NCBI GenBank assembly: GCA_038258185.1
Contig: JBBSQD010000003.1
Location: 5,526-69,525 of the forward strand
DNA from: JAIOHN01 sp038258185
Lineage (GTDB): Bacteria; Chloroflexota; Anaerolineae; Aggregatilineales; Phototrophicaceae
Direction: 5' to 3'
Length of the DNA stretch: 64,000 nt
Below the pieces are notes generated by a model, which searched no databases, was not told the origin of the DNA, and worked only from the letters and a program-made list of their open reading frames with translations. Positions 45,222 to 53,554 of the stretch are shown here, in pieces; positions within the stretch are counted from its first letter, which is position 1; the number at the start of each line of letters is the position of its first letter. Made by a program: the position numbers and the translations under genes.

Positions 45222-47027
45222 TTATTGCTGCATATTGCTGGAGACACCATCGCCCTGGGCATCAAACCAGCGATAATCAATATCCGGGAAGATTTTATCC
45301 AGTTCCCAGTATTCCGCCGCTGCTACGGTATCCGGTGCACCATTTTCCAGGCTGAGGGCGAGTTTCTCGAAGCGTTCCAGATGCTGGCTGAAGCGCTGAA
45401 TCGCGTATTCCCGTGCCTGACCGGTGGTCACCAGAAACGGCCAATCGGAGCTTTGCATCAGCAGCAATTCACGCGCGGTCTGGTTCAGCACAAATTCCTC
45501 ATCAGCGGTCGGCTGTGGGAAATCATCCACCATTGTTTCCATCCGCGCTTCCGCCTCATGGATGGGTTCCCACATCCAGTGCGTTTCCGGGTTGTCCCAT
45601 GTAAAGTGTGTTCCACCTGTACCCCACGAACTTTCAGGGATACTCAGCACTTCGGTGGGCGGATGCTGGCGGATGAATGTGGTGGCGGTGGTCAGTTGAA
45701 TGTCCGGGTTTTGCGCCAGATGTCGCAGCACTTTACCCAGCCATGCGACTCCTTCATACCACCAGTGGCCGAAAAGCTCGGTGTCATAATTCGATGAAAT
45801 CAGGCCAAACTGACCGGTTTTTTCGTGATGCTGCCGCAGCAGATCTCCTGCCAGATGTGCGAAATGCTCGGCATGCTGATCGACTTTATAGGCCGCCCAG
45901 TCGGGGTGATAAAAATCCTTGTCACCCAACTCGACCTTATTGCCGGTGACACGCCAGTACTGCAATCCGCTGCTTCCGGCTTTGCGATGAAACTCGCGGT
46001 AATCAACATCGCCGGGATAACCAGTTTCCGCACTCCAGACCTGCATACCGCTGCGATTATTACGCCCGATGACTGCGACATCCGAATGTTGCTCGGCATT
46101 GGCTCCGGCAGTAGTATCCGCGACGTAGTACGCCTCATAAGTCGAGGCACTGTTTTGCGGGGCGGTTTTGGCGGCAGGGATGACATAGCGGCGGCGGATC
46201 GCGCCATAAGGGCCAATCACATCCCCGGCGGCCACGCCTACGGGCTGCCCGCCAGTAATGGTATGTGTTTCGGTGAAAAAGACCTTGAGGCCATAGTCGT
46301 GCAGATAATGTTCCAGCCCCGGCCTGACGGTGCCATCCTCGGTGATATAAGCGGGACGATAGGCACATTCCGGCAGCCAGATGCCTGTCGGCTTGCGGCC
46401 AAACATGCGCTCATAACTGGCGACCCCCGTGTGTAACTGTCCGCGAATGGAGCTGTCATGCCCCAGTAGCGGCAGATAGCTGTGGGTGGCAGCGCTGGTT
46501 GTGATTTCGATATAGCCTTCGTCCTGCAACTGGCGAAACGACCCGATAATGTCGCGGTTGAAGCGCACATTAAAAGCCTGCTTGATGCTCTCGAACCATT
46601 CTTTGTACCAGCTTGCCAGATAATGCAGGTGCGAGTCTTCGGTGCTGATACGATCAGCTTTATCCGCTGCTTCTTTGGAGAGAGGCGGGGCCAGGGGGTC
46701 GTTTTCGTTATCGACTGTGATTTCGTCCCCGGCCTGGAACAAAACCATATCTTTTTTGGCAGCGCGGATTTTCTCGTCCAGATAGTCGTCAAAATGATCG
46801 AGCACGTCGGCGTCCGCAAGCTGCTCAGCAAGGATGGGCGTGATGCCGAGCGTTAACTTAAATTCGATACCTTCTTCTTTAAGGTCATAGAGCGTCTGTA
46901 ACAGAGGAATATAAGTTTCGCTGGCGGCTTCATGAATCCACTCTTCACCATGTGGCCAGCGGCCTGCCAGCCGCGCATATGGCAGATGACTGTGTAATAC
47001 GAACGTAAATGCGCCTATTGCACCCAC
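45222..47027 (-). CDS. GH57-type 1,4-alpha-glucan branching enzyme
   Basis: A 601-residue GH57 protein of the DUF1957 branching-enzyme group. It opens FTFVLHSHLPYARLAGRWPH. The nucleophile is Glu220 in GIWLPECAYRP and the acid/base is Asp415 in NYDTELFGHWW, both as in the studied Thermus and Thermococcus enzymes. It would form alpha-1,6 branches in glycogen in place of the GH13 GlgB found in most bacteria. The start is GTG after an AGGAG site 9 nt before it. A roughly 60-residue insertion (about 99-150) falls in the first third. It is the first gene of the glycogen synthesis operon. Confidence 0.9.
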   Translation of the reverse strand: MGAIGAFTFVLHSHLPYARLAGRWPHGEEWIHEAASETYIPLLQTLYDLKEEGIEFKLTLGITPILAEQLADADVLDHFDDYLDEKIRAAKKDMVLFQAGDEITVDNENDPLAPPLSKEAADKADRISTEDSHLHYLASWYKEWFESIKQAFNVRFNRDIIGSFRQLQDEGYIEITTSAATHSYLPLLGHDSSIRGQLHTGVASYERMFGRKPTGIWLPECAYRPAYITEDGTVRPGLEHYLHDYGLKVFFTETHTITGGQPVGVAAGDVIGPYGAIRRRYVIPAAKTAPQNSASTYEAYYVADTTAGANAEQHSDVAVIGRNNRSGMQVWSAETGYPGDVDYREFHRKAGSSGLQYWRVTGNKVELGDKDFYHPDWAAYKVDQHAEHFAHLAGDLLRQHHEKTGQFGLISSNYDTELFGHWWYEGVAWLGKVLRHLAQNPDIQLTTATTFIRQHPPTEVLSIPESSWGTGGTHFTWDNPETHWMWEPIHEAEARMETMVDDFPQPTADEEFVLNQTARELLLMQSSDWPFLVTTGQAREYAIQRFSQHLERFEKLALSLENGAPDTVAAAEYWELDKIFPDIDYRWFDAQGDGVSSNMQQ

Positions 47028-47093
47028 AAATATTTACTCCTGAAATGCAGACCGTTTTCAGGATTGTAACGATTCGTCTATACAAGGCGCAAA

Positions 47094-48332
47094 TTATGGC
47101 GTGGCTGTCGGGAGGATCATGGTAAATATGCTGCCGGCACCGCTATTGCTGCGCGCTGTGAGGTAGCCTTCATGGGCTTCGGCCACGCGTCGGGCAATGA
47201 AGAGGCCCTGACCCAGCCCGCGCGGATCAAGCAGTTTGCCGCTGGGGGTGCGGGGTTCGCCGCGGTAAAAACGCTCGAAAACATGCGGCATATCTTTTTC
47301 GGAGATGCCCACGCCAGTATCAACTATCTGAATGGCGACCTGTTCGTCACCTTCTTTACGGCCTGTGATGACAATGCTGCCACCGGCTTCGGTATAACGC
47401 AGGCTGTTTTGCAGCAAATGACCCAATGCCCAGCGCAGGCGTTGATCGTCACCGATCACGGCCAGTTCTTCGGCATGGCTCATCATGACCATCAGGCTGA
47501 GGTTGGCGCGTTTGATCTCTGGTTCTACGCCGTTGACCACATTCCAGATCACGTCTTCCAGATGCAGGGTGTCGTTACGGATGGCAAACGCGTCGGCGGT
47601 CATCTCGGAAATATCGAGCAGTTCCACGATCATGCGATCCAGAATATCGACGTTGCGGCCAATGGTTTCCAGAAAACGACGGGGAATAGGCTGGCCTTCG
47701 GGTTGACCCAGCACCACTTCGCTCATGCCCTTGATGGCTGCCATTGGGGTACGCAGTTCATGCGAAATAGCGGTGATAAATTGTTCTTTCAGCCGGTCAC
47801 CCAGCGCATCCCGCGTGATATCGCGCAGCACCATCATCGTGCCTAGGCGGACACCTTGTTTATCGGTGACGGCGGCGATCTGCGCCCCCAGAATCTGATT
47901 GTTGACCTGCACGCGGGCGGGCTCACTGAGCGGTGCCAGCTCGGTATCCATCTGTTCAACATCATTGTAGGCCTGGAACAACCCGCCCAACTCACTATCC
48001 CAGAAGGCTTTCTGACTGCCGAGCAGGGCACGCGCCGCCTTGTTAATCAGCACGATGCGCCCGTCGTTATCCTGCATGATGATGCCTTCATCAATGCTGG
48101 CGAGGATGCCGCTAAGGCGTTGAATTTCGCCTTCACGCATTTCGATGCGTTTGCGGTCACGCTTATGGACGGATTTATAATTGTCCAGTTCTTCCTGAAG
48201 CAGGGAGCGCCGGTTGAAAGAGGTGTACAACCGGCTGAATAAACGCTCTGTGACCGTGCCTAACTGATTCACGCGGGATAAGACCCCGGTCAATTCACGC
48301 GGGTCAGATTGTGGTTGTGGATTTTGTGCCAT
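47094..48332 (-). CDS. Soluble PAS-domain sensor histidine kinase
   Basis: A 412-residue kinase without membrane helices. After a coiled-coil-like lead (about 40-75) comes a PAS domain (about 75-175; GIIMQDNDGRIVLINKAARAL). The phosphoacceptor is His191 in ISHELRTPMAA. The HATPase domain has the N-box LGHLLQNSLRYTE and the G-boxes DTGVGIS and GLGQGLF. As a cytoplasmic sensor it may read redox, ligand or protein signals. It lies 32 bp downstream of a response-regulator gene on the same strand, its likely partner. Confidence 0.94.
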   Translation of the reverse strand: MAQNPQPQSDPRELTGVLSRVNQLGTVTERLFSRLYTSFNRRSLLQEELDNYKSVHKRDRKRIEMREGEIQRLSGILASIDEGIIMQDNDGRIVLINKAARALLGSQKAFWDSELGGLFQAYNDVEQMDTELAPLSEPARVQVNNQILGAQIAAVTDKQGVRLGTMMVLRDITRDALGDRLKEQFITAISHELRTPMAAIKGMSEVVLGQPEGQPIPRRFLETIGRNVDILDRMIVELLDISEMTADAFAIRNDTLHLEDVIWNVVNGVEPEIKRANLSLMVMMSHAEELAVIGDDQRLRWALGHLLQNSLRYTEAGGSIVITGRKEGDEQVAIQIVDTGVGISEKDMPHVFERFYRGEPRTPSGKLLDPRGLGQGLFIARRVAEAHEGYLTARSNSGAGSIFTMILPTATP

Positions 48333-48364
48333 GCCTGTATCCAGCTATCAATTTAATATCGCTG

Positions 48365-48757
48365 TTATCTACTGTACATGACATTGTGTAAAAGCGCATG
48401 TAGCTGATCAAAATCAGGCAGCGGCTTGCCGATAATATGGTCGACACCCGTTGCCAGAATCGCATTGCGCTGGCTTTCATTCAGTGAGAAAGCCGTCATC
48501 AATACCACCGCCATGCTGTGCAGTTCCGGCATCGACCGGATACGATGGGCGATTTCGTCACCTTTTTTACCGGGCATACGAATATCCATCAGCGCCAGAT
48601 TGGGCATGGGCCCATTGTACTGGCCGCTTTCGACACTATCCAGCCAGTTCCACACCCGCTGGCCGTCCTCAAATACAATTGCTTCATAACCCCATGCCTG
48701 ACAGAGTGTCTCCACAAGGTTGCGTATATCGGTTTCATCCTCGGCAATTAACCACAT
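48365..48757 (-). CDS. Single-domain response regulator, paired with the kinase
   Basis: A 130-residue receiver. Acidic residues lie in AEDE (5-8), the phosphoacceptor is Asp58 in LALMDIRMPG and the switch Lys is in GKPLP. It has no output domain. It is the first gene of an operon with the histidine kinase. It is clearly related to the divergent regulator at 48930: both share the W.....D...G.. spacer before PxLALxDIRxPG and end with KPLP.F..L. The AGGATG site precedes its ATG. Confidence 0.92.
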   Translation of the reverse strand: MWLIAEDETDIRNLVETLCQAWGYEAIVFEDGQRVWNWLDSVESGQYNGPMPNLALMDIRMPGKKGDEIAHRIRSMPELHSMAVVLMTAFSLNESQRNAILATGVDHIIGKPLPDFDQLHALLHNVMYSR

Positions 48758-48857
48758 GCGCGGTTCATCCTGTTCGTCTCTAAGACAATTTCCAATTAAA
48801 CTGACTTATTTCAATATACAATAGGTTATGTATAGAGAATCGTAAAACTACAAAATT

Positions 48858-48886
48858 TTGCTTAATGCGCATGAGAATCTTATTAT
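48858..48886 (+). promoter_or_regulatory. Promoter of the response regulator/AddAB operon
   Basis: TTGCTT (48858-48863) and TATTAT (48881-48886) are exactly 17 bp apart. Transcription would start near 48893, which supports the regulator start at 48930 over the in-frame TTG at 48900. Confidence 0.6.
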
Positions 48887-48929
48887 AGTAGAATGAGGTT
48901 TGATTGCAGTTAAAAGTGAGGTGGAAACG

Positions 48930-49361
48930 TTGTCTACATGGATGGTCGTTGAGGACGAGCCAGATATTTATGAAGTTCTGCTGGCGATGTTTGAGATGTG
49001 GGGCATAGAAGGCGTCGCCTTTGTGGATGGCGAAGAGGCAGTCGCCTGGATTGAAGACGTGGATGCCGGACGTTTCCGAGGGGAATTGCCTGAACTGGCA
49101 TTGCTGGATATCCGTCTGCCGGGTGCGATCAGCGGGCCCATGGTCGGCGCGCGCCTGCGCAAAAGTCCGATTTTAGGGCAGATCGCCATTGTGCTCAGTA
49201 CGGCGTACAAGCTGACGGTGGCTGAGGAAACCGAAATTGTTGCCGAGGCCGGGGCGGACAAAATGATGTACAAGCCGTTGCCCAAATTTAACGAATTGCA
49301 GCAAATTCTGGAAGACGTGATTGCCAGGCGGCGTACACGGATTTCGCAGGACAAAAAATAA
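48930..49361 (+). CDS. Single-domain response regulator heading the AddAB operon
   Basis: A 143-residue receiver. The acidic cluster is VVEDEPD, the phosphoacceptor is Asp60 in LALLDIRLPG and the switch Lys is in YKPLP. The C-terminal tail is basic (ARRRTRISQDKK). I choose the TTG at 48930, 5 nt after a GAGGTGG ribosome site; the TTG at 48900 lies too close to the transcription start. It is a divergent paralogue of the regulator at 48365. A 30-bp gap separates it from the NERD-like gene, so it is the first gene of an operon that continues into AddB and AddA. Confidence 0.88.
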   Translation: MSTWMVVEDEPDIYEVLLAMFEMWGIEGVAFVDGEEAVAWIEDVDAGRFRGELPELALLDIRLPGAISGPMVGARLRKSPILGQIAIVLSTAYKLTVAEETEIVAEAGADKMMYKPLPKFNELQQILEDVIARRRTRISQDKK

Positions 49362-49391
49362 AACGGGTCTTATACAGGTTAGGATGCTTTC

Positions 49392-50144
49392 ATGGAAAAT
49401 GTTGCCCCGATAGGCGCAATAACACGCCGGACACGACAGTTACTGCAACTGGCATTTGTGGGTGTGGCGGGTGGGGTATTTGTCGCGGTGGTTGGGCTGG
49501 CGCTCTATGTGGTGCCATTGGCTGTATCGGCCAATTCGATTTTCCCTTTCTACAACTTCATGCGCGGCATGTTGTTGTATGGCGGCGTGATTATCGCATT
49601 ACTGGCGCTGGCGCTGGCGGTTCGGCTCTTTTTTGTCAGGCCGGATAATCAGCTGGCGGTGATCACCGGCAATTATCTGACGCAATATCTGGACGAGCGC
49701 TACTGGTTCGTCCGTAATATCAACAAGCGTGGCCTGGGGTATATTGATGCGGTGCTGGTGGGGCCACCCGGTGCGCTGGTGTTCCGGATTGTCGACAGCG
49801 AAGGTGACTTTCGCAATGACAAAGGCGACTGGTTGCAGCACAATAACCGCGGTCAATGGATGCCTGCACGGGTCAACCCGACTTATGAGGCCATCGTGGA
49901 TATTAAGGCGCTGCGCGAATATCTGAGACAGTATAATCTCGAGCAGGTGCCGGTCTATGGCGTGGTCGTGTTTACCAAAGACCCGATGCTGGCGCGAATC
50001 GCGATTAAAGATCCGGTGGTGCTGGTGGCGCAGTTACCCGGCCTGTACGATGCGCTGCGTACTCCTAATGAATATCTGGCGAACGAAAATCGTGTCGACC
50101 CAAATGATATCATCCGGGTCGTTGATCTTATTTACGATCGTTAA
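49392..50144 (+). CDS. Membrane protein with NERD-like domain
   Basis: A 250-residue protein with two transmembrane helices (about 20-45 and 58-82) and a cytoplasmic domain (about 93-230) resembling the nuclease-related NERD fold: RNINKRGLGYIDAVLVGPPGALVF, then GDWLQHNNRGQW. In true NERD proteins the Asp-His and Glu-x-Lys positions form a PD-(D/E)XK-like site. Here they read YIDA and RIVDS, so the Glu-x-Lys pair is missing and activity is doubtful. It lies 5 bp before AddB in the same operon, suggesting a DNA-linked or membrane-tethering role. AGGATG precedes the ATG. Confidence 0.75.
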   Translation: MENVAPIGAITRRTRQLLQLAFVGVAGGVFVAVVGLALYVVPLAVSANSIFPFYNFMRGMLLYGGVIIALLALALAVRLFFVRPDNQLAVITGNYLTQYLDERYWFVRNINKRGLGYIDAVLVGPPGALVFRIVDSEGDFRNDKGDWLQHNNRGQWMPARVNPTYEAIVDIKALREYLRQYNLEQVPVYGVVVFTKDPMLARIAIKDPVVLVAQLPGLYDALRTPNEYLANENRVDPNDIIRVVDLIYDR

Positions 50145-50149
50145 GTTCC

Positions 50150-53100
50150 ATGCCGATTGAAATTTTATTGATGTCCGCCGGAGCAGGAAAGACGGAAGTC
50201 GCGCTGCAACGGTTGGCATCCACTATTCAGGCGCAGCCATTCGCCAAAGTATGGGTGCTGGTTTCTGGCCGTCGGCAGGAAGATGCCTTTCGCCAGCGGC
50301 TGATTGACCAGCACAATCAGCAAGCCTATTTCAATATCGAGTTTTTCAATTTCTACCAGCTTTATCACCGCTTATTAAATATCGCCCGTCAGCCACCCCG
50401 CAAGCTGGATCAGGCCGCACGGTTCAGCCTGCTCCGCGTGATCCTCACGCAGTTGAAGCAGGAAAACGCGCTGGAAGTTTATGGCGAGATTGCCACGACT
50501 CCCGGCTTTTTGCGGATTATGGCCGAACTCATTTATGAATTGAAACAGAATATCGTCCAGCATGAAGGTTTTCTGGACGTGGCGAAAAGCGGCAGCGCCA
50601 AGGATCGTGATCTCGCGCTGATTTACAGCCGCTATCAGAAAGCCCTGATCGCCAAAAAGCTGGTTGACCGCGAGGGGGAAGGCTGGCTGGCGTTGTCGCT
50701 GATGCGCGGCGATACCTCCGGGCTGAATGATCCGACCGGCAAAGCCGCCAGCCGTAGTTATGATTCGATTGGCAGTGATGTCGATCTGCTGCTGGTGGAT
50801 GGTTACGATCAGTTTACGCCATTGCAGGCTAATCTGCTGATGCTGCTGGCGGGCAGGGCGCACGAAACACTGGTTACGCTGGTGACTGTTCCAGGGCTGG
50901 AAAACACCGTCGGCCAGCGTTTTCAGCGGGCGCTGGAACAATTGCAATCTGTGCTGCCAGAATCCACACAGACCATTCACGTCAATCCGCAGATCAACAC
51001 TGACCCGGCTTTAGCGACCTTGCGCCATGCGGATTTACAGCATCTGTGTGCGCGGGTTTTTCGGTCAGGCATCGACCCCTATGTAGCAGGTGAGGGGATA
51101 AAACTGCTGGAAGCGCCGGACATCGGACGTGAGGTTGGCGCGATTCTGCGCCGAGTCAGGCGTCTGCTGCTGGAAAGCGATTGTCAGCCGGACGATATTC
51201 TGATTACCCTGCGCGACTGGCCGCGTTATGCGGGTCACTTTTTGAGCCTGGGCAAAGAATATGATCTGCCGCTGGCCTTCCACGGTGGCGAACCCCTGGC
51301 ACAAAACCCGGCGGTGATTATGCTGCTGAATCTGCTGAATTTAGCGGCTAATGATTTCCGGCGGCGCGATCTGCTGGATGTGCTGCGCTCTCCCTATTTT
51401 GACGTGCCCGGTCTGGATGCTGCTGCGATTGCCCTGCTGGAACAGATCAGCCGGGAACAACTGGTGACTTCCAGTGCTGCGGAATGGCTGCTGGCGATTG
51501 ACCGGGTGGCAAGGGCCAAACCAGCCGCCGATAAAGATGATGATGATTCGCCCTCTGTAGCTGAACTGCTGCAGACTGATTTGCAGGCGCTGCATGGTAA
51601 TATCGCTGCTTTTTTTGCGGCGGTGACGCCACCACAACAAGCCTCGGTAGCGGCCTATGTCGATTGGGTCGAGGGCTTAATCGGCACGGATAGCACCGAA
51701 AACCCCGATGATGACCTTACACCGGAAATCAGCGCTGCGGGCTACAGTCTGCGTATGCCCCAGCAGATTCGGCTGGATGTGCGGGAGGCCAGCCCGCAGA
51801 GCGATGATGTGCAAACCCGTGACCTGAGCGCGATGCAGGCTTTTAAGCGCCTGCTGCACAGCTTACTTTCGGCACAGGAATTGTTGAGCGCGTTGGGTGA
51901 AAATCGCGAAATTGACCGCGACGCGTTTCTGCTGGAACTGGCGGCGGGTGTCAATGGGCTGACCGTCAACCGCGAGATGCTGCGTGCGGGCAAGATTCTG
52001 ATCACCACCGTGGCTAATGCGCGTGGCCTGCCGCATAAGCATGTCTTTATCCCCGGCTTGTCCGAAAGTATTTTCCCCGCGCCAGTCGCGGAAGATCCGC
52101 TGTATCTGGATAGCGACCGCGTCACCTTGCGTCAGCGCGGTATCCGGCTGGATTTACAGGCGGAACGCACCGGAGACGATGGTCTGTTTTATGAGCTTAT
52201 CCACCTCGCCAGTGAATCGCTGACGCTGTCGCGGCCAACGGTGTTGGATGGCGGCCCGTGGGTTGCCAGCCATTTGTGGCGCGCAGTAACGCAGACGCTG
52301 ACGAATGCCGACCAGATTACTGAGCATATTCAGGTGGGCGCGGTCACGCCGCTTGCTGAAGTCGCCTCGCACAGTGAAGCGCTGCTCAGTCTGGCGCACC
52401 ACCTCACGGATACTAATCAGCCCAACGCACCCTTTTATAACTGGTACCTGACCCATCACCGCCCCCAATGGCAGCGGATGAATCACGCGCGGCGCATCGA
52501 ATTGGCGCGTGGTGATGTCCGTCAGACATTCGATCAGTATTCCGGCAGGCTCAGTGATCCAGCGCTGATCGCTTACGCCGCGGCGCAATTGAGTCCTGAT
52601 CATGTGTGGAGTGCCAGCCAGCTGAATGATTATGGGCTGTGCGGCTTCCGCTACTTTGCCAAACGCCTGCTCAAACTGGATGCGCTGGAAGAGCCGGAAG
52701 AAGGGTTGGATGCGCGTAAGCTGGGCACCATCACCCACGAAATTCTGGAACTGACTTACCGCGAAATCAGCCAGCGCCAATTATGGATCGTGCCGGAAAA
52801 TGCGGAAACCGCACTGGAAATTCTGCACGACAAGGCGAGTTTTGTGCTGGATAAAGCCCCGGACACCGAAGGCTTCCGCGAAAATGCACTGTGGAGCCAG
52901 GAGCGTGAGGGGGTTGTGCGCCGTTTAGAGGCGCTGATCCGCCTGGATTTCTCCGCCGCGAGTGTGATGACCAGCGGCAAAGTGCTGAAAAGTCTGGGAG
53001 GCCAAAGGCGGCGGACTTACGCGCTGGAAATCGCTTTTGGTGAACGCAGTGGTCAGGTCGTCAGCATCCCCATTGAAGTCGATGGTCAGCCGGAAGCATT

Positions 53101-53548
53101 GCACATCAGTGGCTTTATTGACCGTGTCGATCAGATTGACGATGGACTGCTGATTGTCGATTATAAAACCGGCAGCACACCGATTCCGGTGGATGATATG
53201 CACGATGGCCGCAACTTCCAGATGCTGGTGTATCTGCGTGCTGCCCAGCAATTACTTGCCAATGCCAGCCAACCCGATGCCCCGCACAAAGTCCTGGGCG
53301 GTCTGTTCTGGCATATCCGCAGCCAGAACAGCAGCGGCGCACTGCTGCTGCATCAGGAGGAGGGCGAAGCGCCATTGGAGTCAGCAGAAGCGCATATCGG
53401 GCGCTATATCGCTGCTGGCCGTCGCGGTGATTTCACCGTCAAACCCGGCAAAGTCGATAAAGGCCGCTGTACGCATTATTGTGAATTTGCGCAGTTGTGC
53501 CGCCTCAACAGCACCCGCGCGCCCAGAGACAACCCAACCACAGGATAA
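50150..53548 (+). CDS. addB: AddB-type helicase-nuclease subunit
   Basis: An 1132-residue protein of AddB build. The N-terminus has a Walker A (MSAGAGKTE, Lys14). The helicase-like middle is degenerate, as in AddB. The C-terminal part (about 830-1125) is a RecB-family nuclease: LGTITHEILE, LLIVDYKTGS and FQMLVYLRAAQ hold the Asp, Asp-x-Lys and Gln residues. Cysteines of the [4Fe-4S] nuclease cluster are seen as YGLCGFRYF before the nuclease and CTHYCEFAQLC after it. With AddA (6 bp downstream) it would resect double-strand breaks for RecA. The start has no good ribosome site but follows the upstream stop by 5 bp. Confidence 0.9.
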   Translation: MPIEILLMSAGAGKTEVALQRLASTIQAQPFAKVWVLVSGRRQEDAFRQRLIDQHNQQAYFNIEFFNFYQLYHRLLNIARQPPRKLDQAARFSLLRVILTQLKQENALEVYGEIATTPGFLRIMAELIYELKQNIVQHEGFLDVAKSGSAKDRDLALIYSRYQKALIAKKLVDREGEGWLALSLMRGDTSGLNDPTGKAASRSYDSIGSDVDLLLVDGYDQFTPLQANLLMLLAGRAHETLVTLVTVPGLENTVGQRFQRALEQLQSVLPESTQTIHVNPQINTDPALATLRHADLQHLCARVFRSGIDPYVAGEGIKLLEAPDIGREVGAILRRVRRLLLESDCQPDDILITLRDWPRYAGHFLSLGKEYDLPLAFHGGEPLAQNPAVIMLLNLLNLAANDFRRRDLLDVLRSPYFDVPGLDAAAIALLEQISREQLVTSSAAEWLLAIDRVARAKPAADKDDDDSPSVAELLQTDLQALHGNIAAFFAAVTPPQQASVAAYVDWVEGLIGTDSTENPDDDLTPEISAAGYSLRMPQQIRLDVREASPQSDDVQTRDLSAMQAFKRLLHSLLSAQELLSALGENREIDRDAFLLELAAGVNGLTVNREMLRAGKILITTVANARGLPHKHVFIPGLSESIFPAPVAEDPLYLDSDRVTLRQRGIRLDLQAERTGDDGLFYELIHLASESLTLSRPTVLDGGPWVASHLWRAVTQTLTNADQITEHIQVGAVTPLAEVASHSEALLSLAHHLTDTNQPNAPFYNWYLTHHRPQWQRMNHARRIELARGDVRQTFDQYSGRLSDPALIAYAAAQLSPDHVWSASQLNDYGLCGFRYFAKRLLKLDALEEPEEGLDARKLGTITHEILELTYREISQRQLWIVPENAETALEILHDKASFVLDKAPDTEGFRENALWSQEREGVVRRLEALIRLDFSAASVMTSGKVLKSLGGQRRRTYALEIAFGERSGQVVSIPIEVDGQPEALHISGFIDRVDQIDDGLLIVDYKTGSTPIPVDDMHDGRNFQMLVYLRAAQQLLANASQPDAPHKVLGGLFWHIRSQNSSGALLLHQEEGEAPLESAEAHIGRYIAAGRRGDFTVKPGKVDKGRCTHYCEFAQLCRLNSTRAPRDNPTTG

Positions 53549-53554
53549 AACACT

